In this document: one piece after another, positions 1 through 6,915 of the stretch | How the letters are laid out: every line of letters starts with the position of its first letter | Position numbering within the stretch: position 1 is the stretch's first letter | Source of the DNA: Thermaceae bacterium | GTDB taxonomy: Bacteria > Deinococcota > Deinococci > Deinococcales > Marinithermaceae | DNA length: 14,809 nucleotides | Assembly: GCA_026989475.1 (NCBI GenBank) | Contig: JALSJG010000169.1 | Span: 1-14,809 of the forward strand | Reading direction: 5' to 3' | Position numbers and translations under genes: made by a program | Notes under the pieces: generated by a model | Seen by the model: the letters and a program-made list of their open reading frames with translations, nothing else | Databases searched by the model: none | Told to the model about the DNA's origin: nothing

Positions 1-1149
1 GACCGGCATCTGGTAACGCCAGGCGAGGCGGAGGGCGAGGGCGGCGTCCTCGAACATCTCCTCCACGCTCCCCGAGGCGAGCACCGCGCGCGGAAACTCC
101 CCGTGGCCGGCGAAGAGGGCGAAAAGCAGATCGCCCTGCTCGTGGCGGGTCGGAAGCCCGGTGCTGGGCCCGCTCCGCTGGTAAAGCGTGACGACGAGCG
201 GGGCCTCGGCGAGCCCGGCGAAGGAGAGCGCCTCGGGCATCAGCGAAAACCCCGGTCCGCTGGTGGTGAGCGCCGCCGGGGTACCGGCAAGGGCGGCCCC
301 GATCGCCATGTTAACGGCAGAGAGTTCATCCTCCACCTGGACCACCGTCACCCCGGACTCGGGGTGGGCCTCGAGGTAGAAGGGCTCCTCGGTGGCCGGG
401 GTGATCGGGTAGTAGCTCATGAACCCAAGCCCCGCCGCCACCTTGCCCATCGCCGAGGCCATCGAGCCGCTCGCCCAGATGCGGGCGCCGGCAAAGCGGG
501 CCGGCGGCGCCTCGCGCTTCGGCTCAAAGCGCTCGAATGCGAGCTCGGCGAGGCGCCGGTTCATCGCGAGCACCTCGGGCCGGGCCGAGAAGGCCCCCTC
601 TAGCGCCCGGAGGAAGGCGGAAAGCTCGAGCCCGAGCATCCGGGCAGCGACGGCGGCGAGCAAGGTGCCGAGCGCCCGGGAGCCCGCCCCCGCCTCCTCG
701 AGGAGCGCCTTCGCGGGGACCGGCACCGGCTCGACCCCGCCCGACCGATGGGCTTCGAGCACCTCCTCAAGGCTCGGGTCGGCGACGCCGAGCGCCCGGG
801 CCACGCGCCCCCGGGCGGGGGGATCGAGAAACGCAAGGGAGGAAAGCCGCCCGCGGACCGCCCCGGGATCGTAGATAAGGAGCCCGCCCGGGGAAAGCGC
901 CCCGAGGTGGCGGGCCAGGGTCTCGCCGTCCATCGCCGAGAGCGCCTCCACCCGGGCGAAAAACCCCGGCCGGGGCTCGGCCTCGACGCGCACGTCGGCG
1001 TAGCTGTGGCGCCCCATGATGTTCGAGTGGTACTCGCGGCGCATGGCCGCGTAGCGGCCGGAAACGGCGAAGCCTTTGGCGAAGACCTGGGCCGCCCGGT
1101 CCACCCCCGCCCCCTGGGGACCTCCGATGCGCCAGGTATAACCTCGCAC
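1..1149 (-). CDS. korA: 2-oxoacid:ferredoxin oxidoreductase, fused gamma-alpha subunit (3' end outside window)
   Basis: This reading frame stays open for 383 codons from a GTG and runs off the left edge, so the C-terminus is missing. Residues 1-190 resemble the gamma domain of 2-oxoacid:acceptor oxidoreductases (IGGPQGAGVD near residue 8, REYHSNIMGRHSY near 39). From about residue 222 it is an alpha/pyrimidine-binding domain, with YPITP at 247-251 and the family signature GPSTGLPTRHEQGD at 327-340. The family oxidatively decarboxylates a 2-oxoacid with CoA and ferredoxin in the cytoplasm, using a thiamine-diphosphate beta subunit. That subunit is expected just beyond the left edge but is not seen. 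The gamma-alpha fusion is typical of the 2-oxoglutarate (KorA-like) type, but the substrate is an inference. The start is supported by a perfect AAGGAGG ribosome site five bases upstream. The gene is divergent from the amidohydrolase. Confidence 0.9.
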   Translation of the reverse strand, partial: MRGYTWRIGGPQGAGVDRAAQVFAKGFAVSGRYAAMRREYHSNIMGRHSYADVRVEAEPRPGFFARVEALSAMDGETLARHLGALSPGGLLIYDPGAVRGRLSSLAFLDPPARGRVARALGVADPSLEEVLEAHRSGGVEPVPVPAKALLEEAGAGSRALGTLLAAVAARMLGLELSAFLRALEGAFSARPEVLAMNRRLAELAFERFEPKREAPPARFAGARIWASGSMASAMGKVAAGLGFMSYYPITPATEEPFYLEAHPESGVTVVQVEDELSAVNMAIGAALAGTPAALTTSGPGFSLMPEALSFAGLAEAPLVVTLYQRSGPSTGLPTRHEQGDLLFALFAGHGEFPRAVLASGSVEEMFEDAALALRLAWRYQMPV

Positions 1150-1154
1150 GCGAT

Positions 1155-1161
1155 CCTCCTT
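1155..1161 (-). promoter_or_regulatory. Strong Shine-Dalgarno site of the oxidoreductase gene
   Basis: AAGGAGG on the minus strand lies five bases before the GTG at 1149 and fixes this as the start. The mRNA therefore has a leader, in contrast to several leaderless-looking genes in the window. I see no convincing -10 box for this gene. Confidence 0.8.
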
Positions 1162-1194
1162 CCCGCGGCCCGCACCGAGCGCTTAGCTCCAGGG

Positions 1195-1200
1195 TAGCAT
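1195..1200 (+). promoter_or_regulatory. -10 box (TAGCAT) of the amidohydrolase gene
   Basis: TAGCAT ends six bases before the ATG at 1207. Transcription would then start at or next to the start codon, giving a leaderless mRNA. There is no good -35 hexamer and no Shine-Dalgarno site between the box and the ATG. Confidence 0.5.
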
Positions 1201-1206
1201 CGGGGC

Positions 1207-2370
1207 ATGCGCACGTTCGTGGGCACGTTCGTCTTTCCCGAGACCGGCGAGGTGAATACCGGCGCGCTGGTGGTGGAGGAAGGGCGGGTGGTGGCCTTCG
1301 AGAAGAAGGCCCCGGCAAAGGGCGAGCGGGTGGCGCTTTCCGGCTTCGTGGTGCCGGGTCTGATCGACGCCCACGTCCACCTTTCGTTCTCGGGCGGCCC
1401 GGACCCCGTCGCCGAGATGGAGGCCGAACCCAAGGAGGCCACCCTCCTCCGGGCAGCGGGCTACCTCAGGGCCTACCTCAAGGCGGGCGTCACCGCCGTC
1501 CGCGACCTCGGTTCCCGCGACGGGATGGCGGTGGGCCTCGCTTACGCGGTGGAAAAGGGTCTGATTCCCGGCCCCCGGGTGGTGGCCGCCGGCCTCGTGC
1601 TCACCCCCACCGGCGGCCACGGCCACCGCCACGGGGTAGAGGTGGACGGCCCCGACGCGGTGCGAAGGGCCGCCCGCGGGGAGTTCAAGCGGGGCGCCCG
1701 GGCGCTCAAGCTCATGGCCACCGGCGGGGTGATGACTCCCGGGGTCGAAGCCGGCGCCCCGATGTTCGAGGAGGAGGAGCTTCGGGCCGGCGCCCGGGAA
1801 GCGGAAAAGCGCGGGGCCCCCTCCGCCGCCCACGCCCAGGGGCTCTTCGGCATCAAGGCGGCCCTCCGGGCCGGGGTCAAGACGATCGAGCACGGCGCCT
1901 TCGACCGCTGGGACGAGGAGGCCTTTCGCCTCTTCAAGCAGAAAAGCGCCCTGCTCGTGCCCACCCTGGCCGCCCCCGACGGCATCCTCCGGGGGGAAGG
2001 GGTGCCCGCGTTCATGGTGGAGAAAACCAAGAAGATCGCCGAGCGCCACCGGGAGAACACCCTCGAGGCCTGGCGGGCGGGGGTGACGATCGCCGCCGGT
2101 ACCGACGCCGGTACCCCCCATAACCCCCACCCCAACCTCGCCCGGGAGCTCGAGCTCCTGGCAGCGCTCGGCGTTCCCCTCGAGGACGTGCTACGCGCGG
2201 CCACGGTCCACGCCGCCCGGGCGCTCGGAATGGAGGGGGCGATCGGCACCCTAGAACCCGGCGCCTGGGCCGATCTCGCGGTGCTCGGGGAAAACCCGCT
2301 CCGCACCGCGCGGGCATACCGACGCGTCGAGGCCGTCTTCAAAGCGGGAACGCCCCTTCATCCCGCCTAA
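1207..2370 (+). CDS. Metal-dependent amidohydrolase, imidazolonepropionase/Xaa-Pro dipeptidase-like
   Basis: This 387-residue cytoplasmic protein belongs to the amidohydrolase superfamily (COG1228-like). It has a short N-terminal beta segment, a metal-dependent TIM barrel, and a C-terminal return to the beta domain with the usual GTLEPGAWADLAVL motif. The metal ligands can be placed: H56 and H58 in DAHVH, K168 in LKLMATGG (the lysine that is carboxylated in binuclear members), H209 in AAHAQG, H229 in IEHGAF and D300 in AGTDAGT. A His-rich loop GGHGHRHG lies at 136-143. Relatives hydrolyse dipeptides (Xaa-Pro or Xaa-Arg prolidases) or cyclic amides, but nothing here fixes the substrate. It has no signal peptide. 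It is convergent with the GGDEF-EAL gene (49-base gap, no clear terminator) and appears to be a single-gene transcript with a leaderless start. Confidence 0.9.
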   Translation: MRTFVGTFVFPETGEVNTGALVVEEGRVVAFEKKAPAKGERVALSGFVVPGLIDAHVHLSFSGGPDPVAEMEAEPKEATLLRAAGYLRAYLKAGVTAVRDLGSRDGMAVGLAYAVEKGLIPGPRVVAAGLVLTPTGGHGHRHGVEVDGPDAVRRAARGEFKRGARALKLMATGGVMTPGVEAGAPMFEEEELRAGAREAEKRGAPSAAHAQGLFGIKAALRAGVKTIEHGAFDRWDEEAFRLFKQKSALLVPTLAAPDGILRGEGVPAFMVEKTKKIAERHRENTLEAWRAGVTIAAGTDAGTPHNPHPNLARELELLAALGVPLEDVLRAATVHAARALGMEGAIGTLEPGAWADLAVLGENPLRTARAYRRVEAVFKAGTPLHPA

Positions 2371-2419
2371 GCGGAATGGCCGCGCCCCTACCGAAACCGC
2401 GTCCTCCGCGCATGCAAAC

Positions 2420-4309
2420 TCAGGCCCCTGCGTCCGGACCCGTACGGAGCCCCTCGGGCCAGCTCGGGTAAATCCCGGGTCGGGCCAGGCCGTAGCCCTG
2501 GGCATAGCGAAAACCGAGCTCGGTCAGCGCTCCGAGCAGGGACCGGTCCTCCACCCCTTCGGCCACCAACGCGAGTCCCAGGTCCCGGGCGATCGCCGCC
2601 ACCCCTGCCACCAGCCGCCGGGCCTTGGGCGCGGGGAAGTGGGCGATCAGGCTGCGGTCGAGCTTGAGCCAGGTAAAGGGAAGCTCGACCAGGAGGGAAA
2701 GGCTCGCGTAGCCGGTGCCAAAGTCGTCGAGGGCTAGGGGATAGCCGGCCCGGGCGAAGCGCTCGAGGTGGCGGCGGGCACGGGAATCGACGAGCGCGTA
2801 CTCGGTCACCTCGAGCCCGAGCCGGGCTTCCTCGCCAAGCCCCAAAAGCGCTTCGGCAAAGGCGGGATCCGCGAGGCTTGAGGGCAAGAGGTTCACCCAG
2901 ACCCGTATGCGGTGGCGGCGGGCGAGGCGGGCCGCCCGCTCGAGCACGTAGGCGTCCATCCGGGGGCCGAGCCCCTGGCTCTCCGCCAACGGCACGAAGA
3001 CCGAGGGAGGCTCCCGCCAGCGGAGCAGTGCCTCGGCGTGGGAAAACCGCCTTTCCACCAGGTCCCAGATCGGCTGCAAGTGGACCTCGAGGGCCTCCCC
3101 GGCCAGAGCTTCCTCGAGGGCAAACAGGGTGCGCTCCTCGCGCCTGCGGGCCTCTTCCCGACCGGGATCAAAGAAAGCGTAGGCGCTTCCCTCCTCCCTA
3201 GCCCGCCGAAGGGCCAGCGCCGCCTGATGCCAGAGGGTCTCGAGCTGGGTCTCCCCCGCCCTCCCCACCGCGACCCCCAAGGCGACCCGCGGCCTTAGGG
3301 TTCGCCCCGCGAGCACCAGGGGCTCCGCGGTCGCGGCCAGCAACCGGCGGACCGCCCGCTCTGCCCCTTCGCGATCGCATCGAAGCAAAAGCGCGGCGAA
3401 CTCGTCGCCGGCCATCCGCACCAGGAGGTCGCCCTGGAAGAGATGCTTCTTCAGCCGGCGAGCGAGCTCGGCCAGGAGGCGGTCCCCGGCAGCGTGACTC
3501 ATCGACTCGTTGACCGCCCGTAACCGGGCCACATCGAGGGCAAGCACTGCGACCTCGGTCCCGGGCTCGAGCCGGGCGAAGAGCTCCCCGCCGACCTCGT
3601 GCCAGAAACGCTCGTTGGGCAACCGGGTAAGGAAGTCGTGGTAGGCGTGGTGCTCGGCCTCCTCGGCTTTTTTTAGCCAACCGAACGCAAGCCCTAGCGT
3701 CGTCGCCAATAGCTCCATTCGCTGGACGTCCTCAGGCCGGAAGGCCCCGGGACGAAAGGCGTCGAGGTTCAGGGAAAGGGCGACCTCGCCGGCCACCGTG
3801 ACCGGCACCCTCAGCACCTCGGCGATCGCGGGGGTACGCCCGAGCGCACGGAGCGCGAGATGCTCCTCCGGAGGAGGTCGGAGAATCCCGGGCCCGGGCG
3901 CCTGGGCATCCCAGCTCTCGGCGACCGGGATCGACACCGAGAAGAGCGCCTCGGGATGATTCCAGAGCGCTTTGAAAACGAAGCGGTCGTCCTCCCGGAC
4001 GAGGATGCTACCGGCCTCGGCTCCGGGAACGAAGCGGCGGGCGAGATCCAGGACCTCCGTGTAGAAGGACTCCCGAACGAGCCCCGTGGCCAGAACGCGC
4101 TCCCAGAACGCGAGCACCGCGTCGCGAAAGGCCACCTCCTCCGCCTTCTTCCGGCCCTCTTCCGCCCCCCGGGCCAGGGCCAGGAGCGCGCGTAACGCCC
4201 GGCGACACCGTCCCCGTGCCCCCACCAGCAAGGCCTCGGCCCCCTCCCAGTCCGGGGGGTCCGCGCCGAGAAGCGCGAGCATGCGTACGAGCGGGCAGTC
4301 TTCCGGCAC
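2420..4309 (-). CDS. GAF-GGDEF-EAL cyclic-di-GMP turnover protein
   Basis: The protein has 629 residues and no membrane segment or signal peptide. A helical, Arg-rich N-terminus (1-70) is followed by a GAF-like sensor (about 75-210), a GGDEF domain (about 220-380) and an EAL domain (about 395-615). The EAL domain keeps every catalytic landmark: E426 in EALLRW, N473, E503 in LEVTEYA, DDFGTGYASL at 528-537, K549, E584 in AEGVED and Q604 in QGY. It should therefore hydrolyse c-di-GMP to pGpG. The GGDEF domain has AGDEF (300-304) but keeps the metal Asp (D259), N267 and D276. The inhibitory RxxD site reads FQGD. It could be a weak cyclase or a GTP-sensing regulatory domain. The signal sensed by the GAF domain is unknown. 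The GTG start is chosen from the -10 box 11 bases upstream; a later ATG at residue 10 is possible. Confidence 0.92.
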   Translation of the reverse strand: MPEDCPLVRMLALLGADPPDWEGAEALLVGARGRCRRALRALLALARGAEEGRKKAEEVAFRDAVLAFWERVLATGLVRESFYTEVLDLARRFVPGAEAGSILVREDDRFVFKALWNHPEALFSVSIPVAESWDAQAPGPGILRPPPEEHLALRALGRTPAIAEVLRVPVTVAGEVALSLNLDAFRPGAFRPEDVQRMELLATTLGLAFGWLKKAEEAEHHAYHDFLTRLPNERFWHEVGGELFARLEPGTEVAVLALDVARLRAVNESMSHAAGDRLLAELARRLKKHLFQGDLLVRMAGDEFAALLLRCDREGAERAVRRLLAATAEPLVLAGRTLRPRVALGVAVGRAGETQLETLWHQAALALRRAREEGSAYAFFDPGREEARRREERTLFALEEALAGEALEVHLQPIWDLVERRFSHAEALLRWREPPSVFVPLAESQGLGPRMDAYVLERAARLARRHRIRVWVNLLPSSLADPAFAEALLGLGEEARLGLEVTEYALVDSRARRHLERFARAGYPLALDDFGTGYASLSLLVELPFTWLKLDRSLIAHFPAPKARRLVAGVAAIARDLGLALVAEGVEDRSLLGALTELGFRYAQGYGLARPGIYPSWPEGLRTGPDAGA

Positions 4310-4320
4310 GATTACCCCGC

Positions 4321-4326
4321 ATTTTA
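4321..4326 (-). promoter_or_regulatory. -10 box (TAAAAT) of the GGDEF-EAL gene
   Basis: TAAAAT on the minus strand lies 11 bases before the GTG at 4309, giving a leader of only about five bases. It is 18 bases from the opposing TATAGT of the divergent gene, so the two promoters must compete for, or share, polymerase contacts. I see no clear -35. Confidence 0.5.
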
Positions 4327-4344
4327 GCAGGGTTATTGCCGGGG

Positions 4345-4350
4345 TATAGT
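4345..4350 (+). promoter_or_regulatory. -10 box (TATAGT) of the small unknown gene
   Basis: TATAGT lies 27 bases before the ATG at 4378. A GAAGGGG ribosome site at about 4364-4370 gives a conventional leader, unlike most other first genes in the window. The -35 region is weak. Confidence 0.5.
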
Positions 4351-4377
4351 GAAGCGATCACGGGAAGGGGTGCCGGA

Positions 4378-4749
4378 ATGCCCAGCAAACGCGAGATCAC
4401 CAAACGCCTTCGGGAAGACCCCGGCGCACTCTCGACCTACTTTGCACTCATCGAGGTGGCGATGGCCCGGGGGACGACCACCTACGGCGCCCTCGCAGAG
4501 CGGATCGGGCTCCCCCGCCGCGGCCCGCACATGGCACGCGAGCTGGGGCGCCTCCTCGAGCTCATCTCCCTCTACGAAACCCAGCACGCTCGCCCGCTGC
4601 TCAGCGTGGTGGTCTTCTCCACCACCGACAAAAAACCGGGCCGCGGCTTCTTCGCCCTGGCCCGGGACCTCGGCCTGCTCGCCGAGGACGAAGACGAGGA
4701 CGCCTTCTACCGGCACCAGCTGGGAGCCGTCTATCACACCTGGAGCTAG
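4378..4749 (+). CDS. Conserved-looking small cytoplasmic protein of unknown function
   Basis: The product has 123 residues, no signal peptide and no membrane segment. I do not recognise a named family. Visible features are a basic N-terminus (PSKREITKRLRED), a helical stretch that could form a helix-turn-helix-like unit (TTTYGALAERIGLPRRG at about 33-49), a helix running into an EISRWE-like element here read as ELISLYETQ, and a C-terminal half with RPLLSVVVF, a GRGFF turn and an acidic run (EDEDEDAF). The TYGALAERIG segment is reminiscent of DNA-binding helices in alkyltransferase-like proteins, but the PCHR active-site motif is absent, so it is not an O6-alkylguanine repair protein. The start is supported by a ribosome site and the TATAGT box. 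It is divergent from the c-di-GMP gene, 68 bases away, and upstream of the DUF4395 gene. Confidence 0.8.
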   Translation: MPSKREITKRLREDPGALSTYFALIEVAMARGTTTYGALAERIGLPRRGPHMARELGRLLELISLYETQHARPLLSVVVFSTTDKKPGRGFFALARDLGLLAEDEDEDAFYRHQLGAVYHTWS

Positions 4750-4754
4750 GGGAT

Positions 4755-4782
4755 TTGCGTCTCTTGTAAGCAGGGGTATAAT
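4755..4782 (+). promoter_or_regulatory. Promoter of the DUF4395 gene (TTGCGT-16-TATAAT), leaderless
   Basis: TTGCGT at 4755-4760, a 16-base spacer and a perfect TATAAT at 4777-4782 make this the best promoter in the window. The ATG begins only six bases after TATAAT, with no Shine-Dalgarno site between, which indicates a leaderless transcript. Confidence 0.75.
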
Positions 4783-4788
4783 GCCCCC

Positions 4789-5196
4789 ATGACGAGGGTG
4801 GACCGTCGCCAGCTTCGATTCAACCAGGCGCTCCTGGTCTTGGGCACCGCCGCGTCCCTAGTCCTCCGCCGACCCGAGCCGGTTTGGCTGCTCACCCTCC
4901 TGTTTCTCCTGAGCTTTACCCGCTGGGACCCGCTGCGAGTCCTGAAGCGCAGCCTCAAGATCCCCCCCGACCCCGTGGAGGAAGATCCCCGGCCCCACCG
5001 CTTCGCCCGGGCGCTCGGAACCCTGTTTTTAAGCTTTGCCTCTCTGGCTTTTGCTACGGGTCTGACCTGGCTCGGCTACCTGCTCGCCCTGGCCGTGGGC
5101 CTTTTGGCCGCGATCAACCTGACCTTCCGGTTCTGCCTGGGCTGCTTCCTGTACTACCAGTTCCGCCTGCTTCGCCACCGCTTGGGGCTCAGCTAA
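4789..5196 (+). CDS. DUF4395 family integral membrane protein
   Basis: This 135-residue protein has four predicted membrane helices (about 13-28, 31-45, 74-91 and 94-112) and a basic loop between helices 2 and 3 (RWDPLRVLKRSLKIPP). The family hallmark is FCLGC at 115-119 followed by LYYQFRLLR. The two cysteines three residues apart at a membrane edge suggest a redox or metal role, but the function of DUF4395 is not known. Family members often sit near sulfur or thioredoxin-type genes; the neighbour here is a thiol-dependent arsenate reductase, on the opposite strand. The last 168 bases are also read on the minus strand as the tail of arsC. The ATG is fixed by the promoter just upstream. Confidence 0.85.
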   Translation: MTRVDRRQLRFNQALLVLGTAASLVLRRPEPVWLLTLLFLLSFTRWDPLRVLKRSLKIPPDPVEEDPRPHRFARALGTLFLSFASLAFATGLTWLGYLLALAVGLLAAINLTFRFCLGCFLYYQFRLLRHRLGLS

Positions 5197-5694
5197 CCGC
5201 GCCAGGACGGCGAGCGCACCCGGATCCGGCCAGCGCCCCTCGGCGAGCGCCGCCACCAGCGCCCGGCTTGCCCGCCCGAGGGCATCCCGAACCCGCCGCC
5301 ACTCCTCAAGGGAACGGCCGGTGGGATCGGGAAACCCCACGTGAAGCCGGTGAGTTCTCGCGGGGTAGGCGGGGCAGGCCTCGAAAGCCGCGTCGCACAC
5401 GGTGAGCACCAGGTCGAAGTTCCAGGGATCCGGCACCTCCAAGAGCGTCTTCGAAAACTGCCCCGAGAGGTCCACCCCTACCTCAGCCATAACCGCGACC
5501 GCTTCGGGTTTGAGGCGGGTCTTCTCGGTCCCTGCCGAAAAAACCTCGGCCGCGAGGCCGGCCTCGGCCAGGTGGCGCCGGAGCCAGCCCTCCATCATCT
5601 GGCTGCGGGCCGAGTTGTGGGTGCAAAGCACCAGAATCCGGAGCCCGCGCCCGGACGGGAATCCCCCTTGAAAACCCTTCCCCCCGCGCTCCAT
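5029..5694 (-). CDS. arsC: Arsenate reductase, thioredoxin-coupled (low-MW phosphatase fold), with long C-terminal tail
   Basis: The protein reduces arsenate to arsenite in the cytoplasm, with thioredoxin as the likely reductant. The phosphatase-type loop CTHNSAR (C24 to R30), the paired cysteines C100 and C107 in VCDAAFEACP, and the acid D123 in FPDPT are all present, so the triple-cysteine relay of this class looks intact. The catalytic domain ends near residue 168, the usual family length. About 53 further residues, rich in Gln, Ala and charged residues with no predicted fold, come from the antisense strand of the DUF4395 gene. There is also an N-terminal stretch of about 17 Gly-rich residues before the first strand; no closer start codon is available. 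The ATG at 5694 is preferred because a TAGGCT box sits eight bases upstream; a TTG at 5703 is possible. A role in arsenic resistance is inferred; no arsR or efflux gene is in view, and a plain tyrosine phosphatase is the alternative. Confidence 0.88.
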   Translation of the reverse strand: MERGGKGFQGGFPSGRGLRILVLCTHNSARSQMMEGWLRRHLAEAGLAAEVFSAGTEKTRLKPEAVAVMAEVGVDLSGQFSKTLLEVPDPWNFDLVLTVCDAAFEACPAYPARTHRLHVGFPDPTGRSLEEWRRVRDALGRASRALVAALAEGRWPDPGALAVLARLAEPQAVAKQAELVVQEAAQAEPEGQVDRGQKAHGQGEQVAEPGQTRSKSQRGKA

Positions 5695-5702
5695 CTTCCC
5701 CA

Positions 5703-5708
5703 AGCCTA
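5703..5708 (-). promoter_or_regulatory. Possible -10 box (TAGGCT) of arsC
   Basis: TAGGCT on the minus strand ends eight bases before the ATG at 5694 and lies just after the terminator of the transporter operon, so arsC needs its own promoter here. The -35 is not convincing. Confidence 0.35.
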
Positions 5709-5718
5709 CCCCGAGCGC

Positions 5719-5747
5719 AAGAAAAGGCCGGGGGCGCGCCCCCGGCC
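5719..5747 (-). terminator. Intrinsic terminator of the ABC transporter operon
   Basis: A perfect 22-base palindrome (5726-5747, GGCCGGGGGC and its complement) is followed on the minus strand by TTTTCTT. It begins 15 bases after the stop of the binding-protein gene. The plus-strand side lacks a T-run, so it should work only in the minus direction and insulate arsC. Confidence 0.85.
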
Positions 5748-5762
5748 CGGTCTAGGTCTCGG

Positions 5763-6905
5763 CTACTTGGGCTCGTTCGGCCAGGGACCCACGACCCCCT
5801 CGACCGCCCACTCCATGGTCTCGAGCTGGTGCTTGGTGAGCCTGAGCCCCTCGGGCACCCGGAGCACGCCCTTCCGGTCCCGGATCGGCCCCTGGAAGGG
5901 GTCGAAGGCGAGCTCGACGTCCTTCATCAGCCCGTGGAGCTTCATCACCAGGTCGTAGACGCTGATCTTGCCGAAGATCGGGTGGTCCACCTGCTTGGCC
6001 TTGAGCCGTCCGGCGAACTTGGGATTGACGGGCACGCCGAAGTCGGCCCCAAGCTCCACCGCCCCCTGGGGCAAGAGCCACCAGTAGTCGACGTCCTCGA
6101 GGTTTTTGGGGGTGTAGAGCCCGGCGTAGACCTTGGCCAAAAAGTCCTTGTAGATCGTCCCCCAGTGCACCAGCTGCCCGCTCGCCACGTAGTCGGGGGC
6201 GAACTTGAGCATCGGCGAGTAGTGGGAGAACGAGGGAAAGCCCTTCTCCGCCGCCACCTGGACCACCGTGGGGCTGTCCTCGGTGAAGGCGAAGACGTCG
6301 GCCCCCTCGGCGATCAGCGCCTCGGTCGCCTCCTTGGCCGCCGCCGGGTTGTACCACTCGTAGATCCAGCGGACCAGGACCTGGGCCTTGGGGTTTACCG
6401 CCCGCACGCCCAGGGTGAAGGCGTTGATGTGGCGCTTCAGCTCGGGGATCGGGAACGCGCCCACGTACCCCACCTTGCCGGTCTTGGTGAGCGCCCCCGC
6501 CATCAGGCCGTTCAGGTAGTAGACCTGGTAGAAGTCGGCCATGTAAGTGGCCACGTTCGGCGCCCGCTTAAACCCGGTGGCATGGGCGAAGATCACGTCC
6601 GGGTAGCGCTTCGCCGCCTCTTGCACCGCGTCCATGTAGCCGAAGCTCGTGGCGAAGATCACCTTCACCCCCTGGCGCACCATCTGGTCGATGTAGCTCC
6701 CCGCCTGTCCTTCGGGGACGCTTTCGACGTAGACGGTCTTGAGCCAGGGGAAGGCCGCCTCCGCCTCCTTCCGGCCGACGTCGTGGGCGTGGGTCCAGCC
6801 GTAGTCCCCGATCGGGCCCACGTAGATCCAGCCGGCCTTGATCTCCCGCTGGCCGAAGGCCAGCGCCCAAAGAACCACTGCCGCCGCCAACCAAAACTTC
6901 CGCAT
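5763..6905 (-). CDS. BMP/PnrA-family periplasmic substrate-binding protein of ABC transporter
   Basis: The 380-residue product belongs to the basic membrane protein (Med/PnrA) family, whose studied members bind purine nucleosides or related compounds. The N-terminus MRKFWLAAAVVLWALAFG is a short type I signal peptide with cleavage expected near residue 18. No Cys follows, so it is not a lipoprotein and should be free in the periplasm. Family-like features are the GDYGWTHAHDVGR segment near residue 33, DVIFAHATG, GYVGAFPIPE, and GADVFAFTEDSPTVV lining the cleft. The ATG at 6905 is chosen over an in-frame TTG two codons upstream because AGGAGG (6912-6917) lies six bases before it and overlaps the stop of the upstream permease gene. 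It is the last gene of the operon, followed by a strong terminator. The ligand is inferred from family only; adenine, xanthine or another small heterocycle are alternatives. Confidence 0.88.
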   Translation of the reverse strand: MRKFWLAAAVVLWALAFGQREIKAGWIYVGPIGDYGWTHAHDVGRKEAEAAFPWLKTVYVESVPEGQAGSYIDQMVRQGVKVIFATSFGYMDAVQEAAKRYPDVIFAHATGFKRAPNVATYMADFYQVYYLNGLMAGALTKTGKVGYVGAFPIPELKRHINAFTLGVRAVNPKAQVLVRWIYEWYNPAAAKEATEALIAEGADVFAFTEDSPTVVQVAAEKGFPSFSHYSPMLKFAPDYVASGQLVHWGTIYKDFLAKVYAGLYTPKNLEDVDYWWLLPQGAVELGADFGVPVNPKFAGRLKAKQVDHPIFGKISVYDLVMKLHGLMKDVELAFDPFQGPIRDRKGVLRVPEGLRLTKHQLETMEWAVEGVVGPWPNEPK

Positions 6906-6915
6906 CCCCAACCTC

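Noticed and set aside
301..400. Resemblance to alkyltransferase, hemolysin or other alternative labels for genes in the window, and presence of tRNA, CRISPR or insertion sequences
   Set aside because: No cloverleaf, regularly spaced repeat, transposase or terminal inverted repeat was found on reading either strand. The small protein at 4378-4749 lacks the PCHR motif, and TlyA has a complete methyltransferase tetrad.
600..1442. A 280-codon open frame on the minus strand spanning the oxidoreductase start and part of the amidohydrolase
   Set aside because: It is out of frame with the oxidoreductase and crosses the divergent promoter region; its Ser/Arg/Pro-rich translation matches nothing.
1183..2130. 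A 315-codon open frame on the minus strand
   Set aside because: It is antisense to the amidohydrolase, whose metal ligands are all in place; the product is Gly/His-rich shadow sequence.
2371..2419. Possible terminator between the convergent amidohydrolase and GGDEF-EAL genes
   Set aside because: Only a four-base GCGG/CCGC stem without a T-run is present, too weak to call.
4216..4377. Upstream extension of the small unknown gene to a start at 4216
   Set aside because: The extra Pro/Arg-rich residues come from the antisense of the GGDEF-EAL gene and cross both promoters. The ATG at 4378 has a ribosome site and a -10 box.
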